Origin: Sinotaia quadrata
Taxonomy: Eukaryota > Mollusca > Gastropoda > Architaenioglossa > Viviparidae
Direction: 5' to 3'
Length of the DNA stretch: 64,000 nucleotides
NCBI GenBank assembly: GCA_028829895.1
Contig: CM054177.1
Location: 77,939,163-78,003,162, forward strand
Shown here: positions 48,831-60,835 of the stretch, in pieces
Position numbering within the stretch: the first letter of the stretch is position 1
Layout: each line of letters opens with the position of its first letter
Notes under the pieces: generated by a model
Told to the model about the DNA's origin: nothing
Databases searched by the model: none
The model's input: the letters and a program-made list of their open reading frames with translations, nothing else
Made by a program: the position numbers and the translations under genes

Positions 48831-48955
48831 TTAATGGTGAGATTCCACATGGCAATGGGGGTCACCATGGCAACAGTCATATTGTATCAGACAATGGTCC
48901 AGAAGAGGATAATAGTCTTTTGATCCAGTATCTGTCTAATCTGCCTCCACCTAAG
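48831..48955 (+). CDS. FNDC3A: FNDC3 exon: linker before first FN3 domain
   Basis: A 125-nt exon, acceptor TTAATGCAG and donor AAG|GTAGTA. It completes a codon begun in the previous exon and ends on a codon boundary. It encodes NGEIPHGNGGHHGN and then an acidic stretch with LLIQYLSNLPPPK. Vertebrate FNDC3A has at this point an acidic run followed by an ALLSNIVKP-type motif just before the first FN3 domain, and the LIQYLSNLPPP stretch corresponds to it. Confidence 0.85.
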
Positions 48956-50046
48956 GTAGTACTAGTTTCCTTTGTTCTTGACTGACTATCTGTACATATA
49001 TTTTCACCTGAGATAGTGATTGTTTAGCTATGAGTGTCCTTGCATCTCTGGTATCTAAGATAATGAGTGTTTTGTTTTGTTATGACTGTCCTTGCATCTC
49101 TGGTATCTAAGATAATGAGTGTTTTGTTTTGTTATGACTGTCCTTGCGTCACTATCTAGTATCTAAGATAGTAACTGTTTTATTTCAATAATGGACTCAT
49201 TACGGCAAAGGCTATTTCTGTCTTTGAAAGAGCCAGTATACTTACTGGTTAAAGGATACAAGCAAACTTCCTTCTAAAGTAGTAGTAGTAATAATTTTTG
49301 TTCTCTTACCACATAGTTCTATGTCCAACACACACCTGTTTCTTAATGTAGTGTACTGCAGATATATGTAACTGCATTTTATTTTCATAACTGTCTATTA
49401 TTATCTGTGGAAGTATACCTCTGCCTCTTGTAGTTTATATTATACGATATTTGTTTTATTTTCAAGGCTGACCATATGGCAACACTTCTCTGCCTAGTTA
49501 TTGTGTATATATGTATCTATCTGTTTTACTTCTCTGCCTAGTTATTGTGTATATATGTATCTATCTGTTTTACTTCTCTGCCTAGTTATTGTGTATGTAT
49601 ATATGTATCTATCTGTTTTACTTCTCTACCTAGTTATTGTGTATGTTTATTTTTCTGCATAATATAATTTATTGTGTCCATGTATCTGTTTTATTTCTCT
49701 GCATAATATAATTTATTGTGTTCACCTATCTATTTTATTTCTCTGCATAATGTAGTTTATTGTGTTCATGTACCTGTTTTATTTCTCCATAGTTTATTGT
49801 TTTCTTGTATCTATCTGTTGTATTCTTATGATTGGCTCATAAATGATCATTTATTATGTATTATCCTTTATAGTATTTTACTCACTGTTTTCCTGTCTCT
49901 CTGCTCACTTACTTTTTTTCTTTTTTTAATCATTAAATTCAGCCTATAAAAAAGGTAAACCAACACTACAAAACACATTCAGACCAAAAATATGAAATTT
50001 TATTTTTGAATACCACTTGGAGCAATTATAAATATTTTTTCCCCAG
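48956..50046. repeat. Intron with 53-bp and 44-bp minisatellites
   Basis: Near 49035-49165 there are three copies of a 52-53-bp unit with GTCCTTGCATCTCTGGTATC. Near 49487-49660 are four copies of a 44-bp unit with TCTCTGCCTAGTTATTGTGT, followed to about 49800 by a related unit with TTTATTTCTCTGCATAAT. Confidence 0.9.
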
Positions 50047-50195
50047 GTTACTGACATTGAAGCTCGAAGTGCTTTGATCCAACTCTCACCCCCGGAGCCT
50101 GACAGCCTTGATGTGGAATCTGACTTTCCTGATTGCAAATATGAACTCTTGCTATCAGACAAAGGCCGTGACTCCAAGTACAAAACTGTGTTCTG
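50047..50195 (+). CDS. FNDC3A: FNDC3 exon: first FN3 domain, N-terminal half
   Basis: A 149-nt exon in phase 0, acceptor CCCCAG, donor GTCAGT at 50196, ending with two extra bases. It encodes VTDIEARSALIQLSPPEPDS and then CKYELLLSDKGRDSKYKTVF. Human FNDC3A has V-x-DI-x-AR, the conserved SPP, and a Y-x-VL-S-x-x-GKDGKYKSV-type C-strand at the same places. FN3 domains are beta-sandwich protein-interaction modules. In this family several stand in a row and the protein is anchored to internal membranes by a C-terminal helix, which is outside this window. Confidence 0.93.
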
Positions 50196-51132
50196 GTCAG
50201 TGGCAACTCCCCTCTCTGTTCCTTCCTGTTTCTTTTGAATTACATCTCAGAGAGATTAGACCATTTGCATTGCAAAAATATAAAAATATAAAATTATTAA
50301 AGTATACTTAAAGTTGTGTTTATTAACTTGAGCTGCCAGATTAGCCTGTTATTTTGGCAGCAGTTCTTCAGAAAGTGACATTTACTATTTATGTTTAAAT
50401 AGAGAGCCCTCACCATCATACCTCCCCTAGTCGTCTGAATGTACTCAGAGATAATAACTTCTAGCTCTTCTCTGCATCTTCCTCTCATCCCTGCTTGTAT
50501 CCGTCTCCTGTATACCTTTATCACCTATACGTAATTTGTTTTCCTGACTTTTGTCATTGTGAATGAACACAGAGAATTTCAGATTCTGACATTAGTTTGG
50601 CAGAATATTCTTAATTTGGTTGTTTTGGAATACTACAGTTTATTATGCACACACACACACACGCACATGCACACACGCACGCATGCACGCACACACACAC
50701 ACACACACACATATGCATGTTTGCCTCATACACCTGAAAGTAAATAATTATGAGTGACATAAAATGTTAATGATTGCCAGAGCAGTATATTGCTTGGTCA
50801 TAATTAATGTGTTTGTGTGGTATTAATTTGAACTTAGGAGAGCCTTCTCAGAAATACTGAACAGAGATTTAAAATACAAAGTTACAGAAAAAAATAATAT
50901 GATATTTGCACAGCTTGACATGGTTAAAACAAACAGTTAAACCTTTGCATGTATATACAACATTCATGAGTGGCTCTTGCTATAAGATCTTGATAAGTGC
51001 CATTTATATGACAAGGAACCAATAAAGTAAATTTGCCTTTGGTGACTTCAATATTGCCTAAAGGTAACTTCGTAGTCATTTTCTTTTTTTCAGTATTTGT
51101 GAGTTCTTATGGTTTGTTTTGTTTTTTTACAG
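50196..51132. other. Intron with CA microsatellite
   Basis: A (CA)n-rich tract with CG interruptions at about 50647-50711. No gene. Confidence 0.8.
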
Positions 51133-51192
51133 TGGAGATGCAACAGAAATTACTCTTAAAGACTTAAAACCTTCTCTAGAATACCACTTGAG
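51133..51192 (+). CDS. FNDC3A: FNDC3 exon: first FN3 domain, E-F strands
   Basis: A 60-nt exon, acceptor TTTTTTACAG, donor AG|GTGAGT. It encodes GDATEITLKDLKPSLEYHL, which closely matches the G-E-x-x-x-ITL-x-DLKP-x-x-x-YH stretch of vertebrate FNDC3A. This short exon, with its L-x-P-x-x-x-Y signature, is the strongest single match to the family. It takes two bases from the previous exon and leaves two for the next. Confidence 0.93.
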
Positions 51193-52149
51193 GTGAGTTT
51201 GATATGCAAGGCAAGAGTATAATTGAGAATTTTTTTTTAATGTTTTAAACAAAGAAAAAGGAAGAGAATAGAACATACAAAGAATTTACCATGGGGTTCT
51301 GTAAGTTAGTCATCATTGCAATGTGCACTACTGTTAAATAAACTAGAACTTATAAAATTTAGACTTAGCTTATATTTAATATATTATTTGTTTTAATTGT
51401 ATTAATAATTTCTCATGAATTTTATTTGAAATTTTATTCCCTGTAGAATAAATTGAAATTTGTGTATTATTTATAAGTGAGTGTGGGTTTGCATATGTAC
51501 ATATACTTTTTCCCATCATACAATCTGACGAGTGTGCAGTAGGAGTGTGAATGGTCTATTTATATCTACACAAGCTAGAAGCAAATCTGTTGAGTATTGT
51601 CCCCTCTTTCACTTTAGCATTGTTGTTAGTGTTGGTAGATGTTTTCTATTGTGTATTTCAACTGCCTGTTCCCACAATGTTTTGTTGTTTGTTTGGGTTC
51701 TGTTTCTTTTGATTATTGTCTATCTCTGAGATAAGGTGAGGTGTATTTGGTGTACTTTTTAGTTAACTGTCACCTGAGTTATTGGGTGTTTGACTCTCAT
51801 TCTAATTACATTACATGTTCAAAATGCAGTAATGAAAGAACACGCATGTTTGTGAATGCTGGATGGAAGATGTTAGCAAGAAAATGCCTATCCCCATCTA
51901 CCCATATTTCTCATGATAGTAGAATGGCAGGAAATGAGTCAGCTATGTTTATATATAGTGACAGTCAGCCTTGCACCAAACATATTTGCAGGCAGAAAAT
52001 TCAGACACAGACATGTAGACTGCATGGAGTTTGGTCATAAATTTCATATTCCTCATGCAATGAGAGGGCAATCTAAGTGGTGGCAGAGGAGTTTTTTACA
52101 CTGTTGTAATGAGATCATTGAATGAAAACAAACAGCATTCAGAGGTTCT
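51193..52149. other. Intron sequence
   Basis: AT-rich, no gene or repeat recognised. Confidence 0.6.
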
Positions 52150-52157
52150 ATCTAATC

Positions 52158-52306
52158 CAGTGCTTCTGAACTTTTTTGCTCATGACCCAGAATTTCAAAA
52201 CATATTTGTCTAGTGACCATTATCTGCTAAGAGAGGGAAAAAAAATATTTAAAATTAAAATAATGAATTGTTTAGTCACACGACTACCTGAGGTTAAAAA
52301 TCACTA
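52158..52306. mobile_element. Degraded short hAT-like element
   Basis: The left end CAGTGCTTCTGAACTTTTTT and the right end, read on the other strand TAGTGATTTTTAACC, are weak inverted repeats of the CAGTGGTTCTCAACC type seen in many animal hAT derivatives, with a GACCC-like subterminal motif. No target duplication is evident, so this is an old copy. Confidence 0.5.
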
Positions 52307-52526
52307 GTCAAAAGATGCAAAAGCATACTCTTGCAGAAAATACAAAAGCACATAATTTATGACTGAATAACTAATACTAATATACTAAATAAAATACTAA
52401 TATAGCACTAGTACTAAACCTCTTATATTAATGTTGTCTATGGGCATATTAGTACTGTTAAAGTGATTATAAATTGATTATGAATCAGTGGGAATAGAAA
52501 ATTTAATTCTTGGATTACATCAGATA
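52307..52526. other. AT-rich intron spacer
   Basis: Contains short TACTAATA repeats only. Confidence 0.55.
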
Positions 52527-52845
52527 CCTTTACCAAGGCTAGTGGTTTCTTCACTTCAAAAGATGACTTCTATCAAGGCTAGTGGTTTCTTTATTTCCAA
52601 GATGTCTTTATCCAGGGCTAGTGGTTTCTTCATTTCCAAGATGTCTTTATCCAAGGCTAGTGTTTCTTCACTTCAAAAGATGACTTCTATCAAGGCTAGT
52701 GGTTTCTTTATTTCCAAGACATCTTTTACCAAGGCTAGTGGTTTCTTTATTTCCGAGATCTTTTACTGGGCTAGTGGTTTCTTCATTTTCAAGACGACTT
52801 GGACCAAGACTAGTGACTTATTTATTTCCAAGATGTGCCAGTGGG
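52527..52845. repeat. 39-bp minisatellite with open frame
   Basis: About eight copies of a 39-bp unit containing AAGGCTAGTGGTTTCTTTAT and TTCCAAGATGTCTTTATC. As 39 is 13 codons, an ORF with repeated ASGFFISKMSLS-like units stays open for 129 codons. It lies in an FNDC3 intron with no splice signals supporting it, so I treat it as non-coding. Confidence 0.92.
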
Positions 52846-54081
52846 CAGAGTGCTATAGTTCCATCTTCTTTCACTGACCCATTAAAATAAATAAAGATGT
52901 CTATCTTAAAGGGCACAGGCACAGACTACAGCACTTGTGAACCACACTTTAGGTACAGCATTGTGCATGGTTCTAGCCTCACAAGTACTTTTAGCCTAGT
53001 AAGTTACATGACTTGGGTTACTTTCAGGTCATTGTCCAACTGAGGAGGCTGATTAATAGGTCATTCTCAGTTTTCTGCCATATCAGCTATTGTGACCAGC
53101 ACTAACTTTATCTTAGAGAAATGCTGCTTTAGGTTAAAATTTGTCGAGGACAAATTGGTTGTTACCTTGTTTTGGCATAGACTACTTATTTGATAGTATG
53201 TGTGCAGAGGTAGAAAATTAATTTCTTTCATATATTGCCCTACCCATCTGATATTGCCGTAAATGGGCATCTAGCTTCTGAAGAAGACAGGATCATCTCT
53301 TTGCCTCCTTTTCATTCCAGGTTGCTTCTGAGGAACCCTGCTTAAAACATCCCTGATTGGCAGGGCCATTCCACCCCACCCCCTTTTATTTTGGCTTTGT
53401 GTATATGCTTATCACAATGGAGGTGATAACTTCAGTTAAATGAGTTCTGCAGATTATTTGTTCACAACCAAGATACACTCAGATCAGGTAGAGGCAGGAA
53501 TGTGTGCTCAAGAAGTCTCCTTTCTTCTACAAAACAATGCTTCAAAGGAAGCCCGAGAACACACTTTACTAGAATTTTATTCTAGATTTATTCTGGTTCT
53601 ATTACCATTTTGCCAGTGATAAATATAAGCATGCTAATCAAGTTTGCTCCATTACCTGGCTTGAAGATGTCCCCAGCATTATTTGCAGTGCAATCTTAAA
53701 CAGCCATAATTTTCATGTCATGATGGACAACAACAAATTTAAATATTCAAGAATCCTTGTTGAATTAAAATTAATTTTTTATGTGAGCAGTAAATTTCTC
53801 TTCTGTGCCAGTAAACTTCATTAAAAAAAATTGTTATAATATGAGATCTGTTTCTTTATAATTTGAATTGTATTCTTTGTCCAGACTGCATGGGGTGGTC
53901 ATATATTAAAAGTTCCTTTAGTTTGAAAACATTTGATAACCTTTTTCATTATTTCTTTATTTTAAAAATATGTTGTTATTGTTATATTTATATTAATTTT
54001 ATTTTTTTAATGATTTTGAATTTGTCTTTGGATTTTTTGAAAATCTACCTTTATTCATGTGAAATTTTTGTCTGTGCTTAG
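52846..54081. other. Intron sequence
   Basis: No gene recognised. It ends in a T-rich tract and the acceptor TGTGCTTAG. Confidence 0.6.
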
Positions 54082-54223
54082 GGTATGTGCTTTGCTAAAT
54101 GATGAATTAAAGGGTGCTTTGACGGAACCAGTCAGTTTCCGAACATCTGTGTGTGAACCAGATCGACCACAAGCACCCAAGCTGGTGACCAAGACGAAAA
54201 CATATCTTCAGTTAAGATGGAAT
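54082..54223 (+). CDS. FNDC3A: FNDC3 exon: end of FN3-1, start of FN3-2
   Basis: A 142-nt exon, acceptor GTGCTTAG, donor AAT|GTAAGG. With the previous exon it completes RVCALLND and then KGALTEPVSFRTSVCEPDRP, the G-strand of the first FN3 domain and the linker. KLVTKTKTYLQLRWN opens the second domain with the expected core Trp. The interdomain CEPD-x-P motif is shared with vertebrate FNDC3A. It ends on a codon boundary. Confidence 0.93.
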
Positions 54224-54539
54224 GTAAGGAATACTTGTGTCAGATGTTAAATTATGATCTTGTTTTATATTTTTTGTTGTTGTTTAAAACGACTGCTTTG
54301 TGGTATTCCTGCTTTTGATTTAATTTTCCTACTGAAATATTCCTTTCCTACTTTTTATTTGCTTTCACATCTTAATTTCCTTTTCCTGTTTTGAATCCTT
54401 TTTTTAAACTCCAGTTATTTTTTCATATTATTGTGTTGTTAATTCCTTACCTTTGGCAAAAAGAGAGTATAAGGGAATAAATCTTGATTGGTGTCACATG
54501 CAGGGTTTGTTTAATGACCGTGTCACAGTATTAGACTCA
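54224..54539. other. Intron sequence
   Basis: T-rich intron start, nothing else seen. Confidence 0.6.
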
Positions 54540-54740
54540 GAATTATTAATCATGAAATTTATTGTATTAGTTCTAATACTGACAACAGCCAATATGGCCT
54601 AATCTATCCTTCAATCTCTATATTAGCTCTAATACTGACAACAGCCAATATGGCCTAATCTATCCTTCAATCTCTATATTAGCTCTAATACTGACAACAG
54701 CCCATACAGCCTAATCTGCCCATCAATCTCTATATTAGAT
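54540..54740. repeat. ~57-bp minisatellite
   Basis: Three copies of a unit containing CTAATACTGACAACAGCCAA and TCTATCCTTCAATCTCTATA. Confidence 0.93.
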
Positions 54741-55309
54741 CCGTTCTTTGGGACCATTTAATCATCTTACATAGCGACAGACAAATTAGCTGATATGCCT
54801 TGAGTTGACAACATTATCTCCTCTTTGATTAATTATGACTTATATAACATTTACATATTTCCTGCTCAAAACCCCCAGCCAACTCTTCTCAACAAATTAA
54901 TCAAAATATGGGTTTAAGATAACAAGAACAAAGAAGTTTAAATAATAACAATACAAACAGATAATAGAATTTGATTTCCAAAAACACAGGTCAATTGAGA
55001 CCACCTCTTTACTGTTCCAAAATTAATGTTCATTTATCTGATTATTGTTCATCTGGCCAATTATAATTATGGATTGTGCAGCTGAAGATAACTTAACTCT
55101 GTTGCCATGTCAATAGAGGTGAATCCACCGTGTCATTGCCACTCGTGCAGCCTCTCACCCATGTCAAGAACATCTCAACCCATGCAACAACCATCACCTT
55201 GTGACAGGAGTAAGGTGTACATTTCAGAGTAAACATGAGGACCAATTCAGTAGAAAATCATGACGATAAGAAAAACAGGCCAGCTGCAATAGATAATCGT
55301 ATCTCTCTG
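54741..55309. other. Intron sequence
   Basis: No gene recognised. Confidence 0.55.
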
Positions 55310-56427
55310 TCATCATCATCATCATCATCATCATCATCTGTCCCTTGACCTAGTTTGGTCCTTGGGTCGCTGAGCTGCTAAATGGTTGACAAGCTCTCTC
55401 CACTTGTCTCGGTCATGTGCCAAACTCTGTGTATCTGCAAATTTTTTCCCAGACCATTTTGTGGTGTTGTTGGCCCTCATTTTTCTGCTTCATTTTCTGC
55501 TACCCCTAACACTACCTGCAGGATTGTTGTGGAGAGGTTGTTGGCTTGAGTAACCTGGCCATACCATTTCATCTTTCCATTTTTTGACAGCGCCATAGTG
55601 GTGTTCCAGAGCATCAATCATGATGTGCTCTAAGTAGATGTTGAAAAGCGTGGGTGACAGAAGACAACCCTTTCAGCATAACTTTGCTAGCATGGCTGAT
55701 CAAACTGATAGTTCTATAGTTTTGGCATAGGTGAAGATTGCCTTTCTTTGCTTCTCCACCACTCTTGATAAGTTTTGCTGGACTATTGTCCATCTGCTTT
55801 CCCATTCTTTAGTGCTCTTATTGCTGCTTTCACCTCTTCTTTGAGAATGGGAAAGTCATTATCATTTGAAGACTCTGGCACTACAAGCATTTCAGGATCC
55901 CCTTGGGATGGTTGATTGTAGAGTTCTTTATAATATTCGGTCCATCTTTCTGTTATCTCCTTGAATTCTGTGAGGCATTTCCCATCTATGTCATGAATGG
56001 TGTTGACTATTGGTTGTTGGAGTCTTGTTAGATCTTTCACAGTTTGGAATGCCAGTTTACTGTTGTTTTTCCTCAAATTGTTTTCAATCTCTGTGCATTT
56101 TTGTCCAATCCAGTTTTCTTTGGCTTTCTTCAAACCTTTTTGATCTGTTGATTACTCTGTATTTTTGTGTACCTGTTGTATGTTTATTTCTTTTTAGGTC
56201 TCTCTTGTCACACATTTTGAGAATTTCTTCTGTAACCCAGGGTTTGTTCTTTGGGCTATGAAGGCCAAGGATGTCCTTGGCAGCTTCATTAATGACTGTG
56301 TTGAAGGCATCTTTAAACATTTCAACATCATCATCCATAGTATGGAGTGGGGCAAATTTTCCTCTGACTGTGGCCTGGAAGGATTCATGGATGTTAGGGT
56401 CCTCTGTATCTCTCTTTAGCCGCCTTT
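55310..56427 (-). pseudogene. 5'-truncated, internally deleted LINE retrotransposon
   Basis: On the minus strand, degraded frames in order give the linker between endonuclease and RT (NKPWVTEEILKMCDKR, then KKAKENWIGQKC and FQTVKDL), the start of RT (EEVKAAIRALKNGKADG, LCQNYRTISLISHASKVMLK) and a late RT motif LLSPTLFNIYLEHIM. An internal deletion joins these, so the catalytic Y-x-DD region is missing. The 3' end reads roughly DRDKW-type sequence (TSGESLSTI in the present frame) and closes with a (GAT)n tail at 55310-55338. Microsatellite tails of this sort are known in RTE-type LINEs; I cannot place the clade by eye. Several frameshifts are present and the copy is dead. Confidence 0.85.
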
Positions 56428-56744
56428 AAATACAATAATATCCCCATTCCACATTTACTTAAATCTCAATACTTGACAACCATAATTATGATTATAATCA
56501 ATGAATAGTTTACATTTATTTCATTGAATGATTATCTCAATTTCCATTTAATATCAGCAATTATATATATGACCAACTCTTGGTCAAACTTACATCATTG
56601 ATCTGAATGCAGATATCCATATAAGGACATACTGTATCCTGTCAACATTCACCCACTCAACTGACCTACATTCAAACACATCATCCTACCTTATTCAATA
56701 ATACACATTCAAACACATCATCTCACCTACTTTCACTGGTATAA
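56428..56744. other. Intron sequence
   Basis: AT-rich, no gene. Confidence 0.55.
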
Positions 56745-57195
56745 ATGCTTGCATATTGTCATTACTACATTCAATTTATACACATTTTCATTACTACATT
56801 CACTGATATCATGCACACATATTGTATCATAACTATATGTACTGATATGGTACACAGACATTGTCATAATTATATTCATTATCATGCATATACATATTTT
56901 AACTATATTCACTCATACATATGCTTACACATATCTATATTCACTGATATCATGCACATATATTGTATCATTACTGTATATACTGATATCGTGCACATAT
57001 ATTGTATCATTACTGTATGTACTGATATCATGCACATATATTGTATCATTACTGTATGTACTGATATCATGCACATATATTGTATCATTACTGTATGTAC
57101 TGATATCATGCACATATATTGTATCATTACTGTATGTACTGATATCATGCACACACAATGTCATAACTATATTCACTGATATCATTCACATACAT
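56745..57195. repeat. 39-bp minisatellite open on both strands
   Basis: Six near-perfect copies and several decayed ones of a unit containing ACTGATATCATGCACATATA and TTGTATCATTACTGTATGT. The 39-bp period keeps several frames open on both strands; none is coding. Confidence 0.94.
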
Positions 57196-57394
57196 TGTCA
57201 TATTCTTTATCACACATAATACATTCACTAACACATATCATCTTACTTTCATTCCTAATATGTGTATATAAATTGTTATTTGTACATTTACTGCCACACA
57301 TACACATACACATATATTTGTCTTACCCACACCCACTCACATAAAAGCATGCACATTTCATACCTACTTAACTACTTTCACTTCCTTCACATAC
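57196..57394. other. CA-rich intron sequence
   Basis: Contains scattered ACACATACACATA runs, no gene. Confidence 0.55.
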
Positions 57395-57610
57395 AGACAC
57401 ATTGTTAACCTCATTCACTCACACACTGTAAATACATTTCAACCGCATACAGACACATTAACCTCATTCACTCACACTGTACATATATTTCAACCACATA
57501 CAGAACACATTAACCTCATTCACTCACACACTGTACATACATTTCAACCACATACAGAACATTGTTAACCTCATTCACTCACACACTGTACATACATTTC
57601 AACCACAATG
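57395..57610. repeat. ~50-bp minisatellite
   Basis: Four copies of a unit containing TTAACCTCATTCACTCACAC and CATACATTTCAACCACATAC. Confidence 0.92.
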
Positions 57611-59017
57611 CAGGCACATGTGCAGGATTGACTCATTTAAGACTAAACAGTTATAACAGGTGTGGCTTATTTTCTATTACTTTTTTGCTTTTTGCTATTG
57701 TTGCATTCCACAAATTTTTTCTTGAGCTAAGCATAGCTTGCTAGTTGTAAAATGGGGCAGAGTATGAGCATATTTTCTTCTGTTTGCAAGTTATTATTGT
57801 ATTTCATAAGAAATTTCAAAAGTCAAGCTTATTTTGTTTGAAGGACAGGAGAAAATGTTTTTTTTTAATAATGTATATTTTAGATCTGTGTAATTATGTT
57901 TTAAAAAATTCTAGTTCTTAATATTAATTTAATAAACTTGAACCATAGAAAAACAAAAATGTTTATATGAATATTTTAATCAGAAATAACATTTTCTGAA
58001 TAATATAATGTTAATCTTAATTAATTTCTTTAAAGTTTGCATTCACTTTTTGAAAAAGACTTCAAATTCTACACTGCATCATTATTGAACCATTAGTGTT
58101 TGTGTCATATGCAAATCAATTATTAACTGTTGTGGTATATTATAGCTGTAGAACCATAAAGTGATTAGAAATCAGTGAATTCAGTTATCAAATATCCACA
58201 AATTATTTTAAGGAAATAAGTACAATTTTCAATATTATAATTAGATATATGAGCAGCTTCAGTCTATGATGAAGGGACATTTTAATTTTGTTACATATTG
58301 CCCCATGTTTATTTTATGGTTGTGATTGTTAATACAGTCTCCCTTCCTGTTTCACGTAATTTGTGTATTTTATTTTTATATCAGCATTAATGAATTATAT
58401 ATATATTTAATTCCTCTTGTTTTAAGTATTTACCAATTTAGCTTGTGATGACACCAGTATAAGTATTGAAACAAAGATGATGTTGTTTATGAAAGAAATG
58501 GGAGATTACCAGACTTTCTAAGAAAACATGATTGCTTTTCTGTTTAATTATTCTTTAAGCATATTTCAACACAGATCTCTTTAAATTTTATTTCATAAAA
58601 TTTCATCTGTAAATGCTTGCATTTTTTCTTCCTTTTCTAACTTAAATACACCAGCACACATACATATATATATACATACATACATACACACACATACAAA
58701 CAAATGCATATGCACACAAATACTACACACAATAAATTTAGTTAATTTCAATGTGTTTATCTGAAAACAAAGAATTATTTTTTATATCTGTGTTTGTTGA
58801 TCCATGTACTTGGTCTCTGTACTCCTTGTATTGGGTTATAATTATATATATATATATTTGTCTGACTGTAGAAATATTTTAGTTGCCATTACTTTTTATA
58901 TTTGTGCACATTTATTTAGTCATATATATATGTATATGGATAGCCGTATGTGTAAATTCTTGAACTTGTTAAGGTTTGAACCCATTTGCACAAAACTACC
59001 TTTAATTTTCTCCATAG
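57611..59017. other. AT-rich intron sequence
   Basis: No gene. TA- and CA-rich patches near 58660-58720 and 58839. It ends in the acceptor TTTTCTCCATAG. Confidence 0.65.
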
Positions 59018-59071
59018 GCAACTTGTGAAAATGGTTCAAAAGTTTCTACATACTCTCTGGAATATGACCAG
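59018..59071 (+). CDS. FNDC3A: FNDC3 exon: second FN3 domain, B-C strands
   Basis: A 54-nt exon in phase 0 at both ends, acceptor CTCCATAG, donor CAG|GTAAGT. It encodes ATCENGSKVSTYSLEYDQ, matching the NGSKI-x-x-F-x-LE-x-D stretch of the second FN3 domain of vertebrate FNDC3A. Because it is a whole number of codons, skipping it would keep the frame but destroy the domain. Confidence 0.93.
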
Positions 59072-59664
59072 GTAAGTTATTTTATAAGCCTGATAGTCAA
59101 TGATAATTCTAAGACGATTTTGTAGGCCTGGTAGTCAATAAATTCTAAGATAATTTTGTAGTGGTAGTCAAATTATTTTTATCATGAAAGAACAGATTAT
59201 CATAAATTTGTAAAAAAAATTATTAGCATTATTCATTTTTGCAGTCTGCATTTATGCAAAAAATTATGTATAATCTAAAAAAAAGTCTTCCCGGCTCACT
59301 ATTGACAACTAATGTCCTTACCAGTTTGTGAGTTTGAAATGGTACTCCCTAAGCCTGTAAAGTAGCATTATGTAAACATTTAGGGTCCAAGTTGTACTTT
59401 CATTATTATTACAGCAGTGCATTATGCTTTCTTTGTTTTCTTTGGTTGTTTCTTTTAAAACCAAGTAGCATATCATTTTTTTTTTAAATGTGGAACACTT
59501 ATTGTTTCTCCATACATATACTACACAGACTTTGAACTTTTATTATTTTTAGATAGCTCTATTTTACTGAATTTTGTTTTTAGATAGCTCCATTTTACTG
59601 AAGTTTGTTTCAGTGTTCATGTACAGACTTTGAAATGGACTGTTTTGTTTCTTTTTCATTCTAG
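59072..59664. other. Intron sequence
   Basis: AT-rich. Contains two short direct duplications (near 59085/59128 and 59552/59580). No gene. Confidence 0.65.
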
Positions 59665-59789
59665 GGACTGGGAGATAACTCTTTTGTGGAAATATATAAT
59701 GGTTTGAACCGCCAATACCGAGCCACTGGCCTTAATGCGTCGACCAAATATGTCTTCCGCCTTGCAGCCATTAATGGTGCAGGGAAGAG
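59665..59789 (+). CDS. FNDC3A: FNDC3 exon: second FN3 domain, C'-F strands
   Basis: A 125-nt exon, acceptor TTCATTCTAG, donor AG|GTCTGT, which is a weak match to consensus after GT. It encodes GLGDNSFVEIYNGLNRQYRA and then TGLNASTKYVFRLAAINGAG, with the L-x-x-x-T-x-Y-x-FR-x-AA-N-x-G signature of FN3 domains. It ends with two extra bases, completed by the 62743 exon. Confidence 0.93.
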
Positions 59790-60559
59790 GTCTGTTGTTT
59801 GTAATACTACATGTCCACCATAGTTGTTTACTGTGAAAATTATGTTTCTTGAGATTTTATAGTAAAAATGTGTAGAAATTAGTTGTCATCATTCACTTCT
59901 TGAAAAATGGTTTTCCATTGTGGTTTAATGAAATTCAATGTTATATGGGTGGGGTAGGGGGCTGTTTAAAAAATAAAATTATATTACTTCAGAAATGATT
60001 AGAATATTTCAAAATTAAATTATTTAACAGAACTTTAAAGTAAGTGTTAGGAGCTAGTATAGTTTCATATCCTAATGAAAATAAACTTGAAAATATATCA
60101 TATCTGTATCAATAATATAAAAAGTACAAAATTTCTTTCACTGTCTGAAAACACTATTTCTTTCACTTTATTGTGAATCACTGACAAACCATTGTTGCTT
60201 TTGAAGTAAACAAGCACAGAGAGAGAGAGAGCTTTTGTGATCAGTAAGGATCATTAGTCAGTTGGGTTTTTTTTAAGATCTTAAGATCAATGTCTTAAAA
60301 TTATATCAGTTTCAGTCACAAGTCATTCTAAAATTGCCACTTTCTCTAAACAGACTAATAAGTTCGTAACTCTTTATTGAATCTTTGTTGCAAGCCAATG
60401 CAAGGGTAAGAATGAGTTCAGAAAAGTTGTGCTGGGAGTAAAAACAAATCACCTCTCCTATTACATAATACAAAATTATGTCAGTTTCAATCACAAGTTA
60501 GTTTTACAAATTCTCAAACAAAACAATAAATCACTAATAATTTATCATAGTTCTTTTAA
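59790..60559. other. Intron sequence
   Basis: AT-rich. No gene. Confidence 0.6.
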
Positions 60560-60835
60560 AACCAACACAGAGAGCCAACAGATGGAAAAATATTTTCCCA
60601 CTATACAACTTTACACTGAATCAAGACTCAGAGCCATCAGATGGAAAAATATGTTCCCACTATATGATTTAATCAATACACAGAGCCAGCAGATAGAAAA
60701 ATATGTTGCAGCTATATGATTTTACACAGAGCCAATAGATAGAAAAATATTTTGCAGCTATATGATTCTACACAGAGCCAATAGATAGAAAAATATTTTT
60801 TAATATTTTTCCCACTATGTGATTTTACACTAAAC
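60560..60835. repeat. ~48-bp minisatellite, left part
   Basis: Five imperfect copies of a unit containing ACAGAGCCAGCAGATAGAAA and CACTATATGATTTTACACT. The array is interrupted at 60836 by an inserted hAT element and resumes at 61622. Confidence 0.9.

Noticed and set aside
50559..50747. Small ORF overlapping the CA microsatellite
   Set aside because: It is driven by the CA repeat within an FNDC3 intron.
56745..57219. ORFs of 81-144 codons on both strands
   Set aside because: Result of a 39-bp repeat without stops in several frames.
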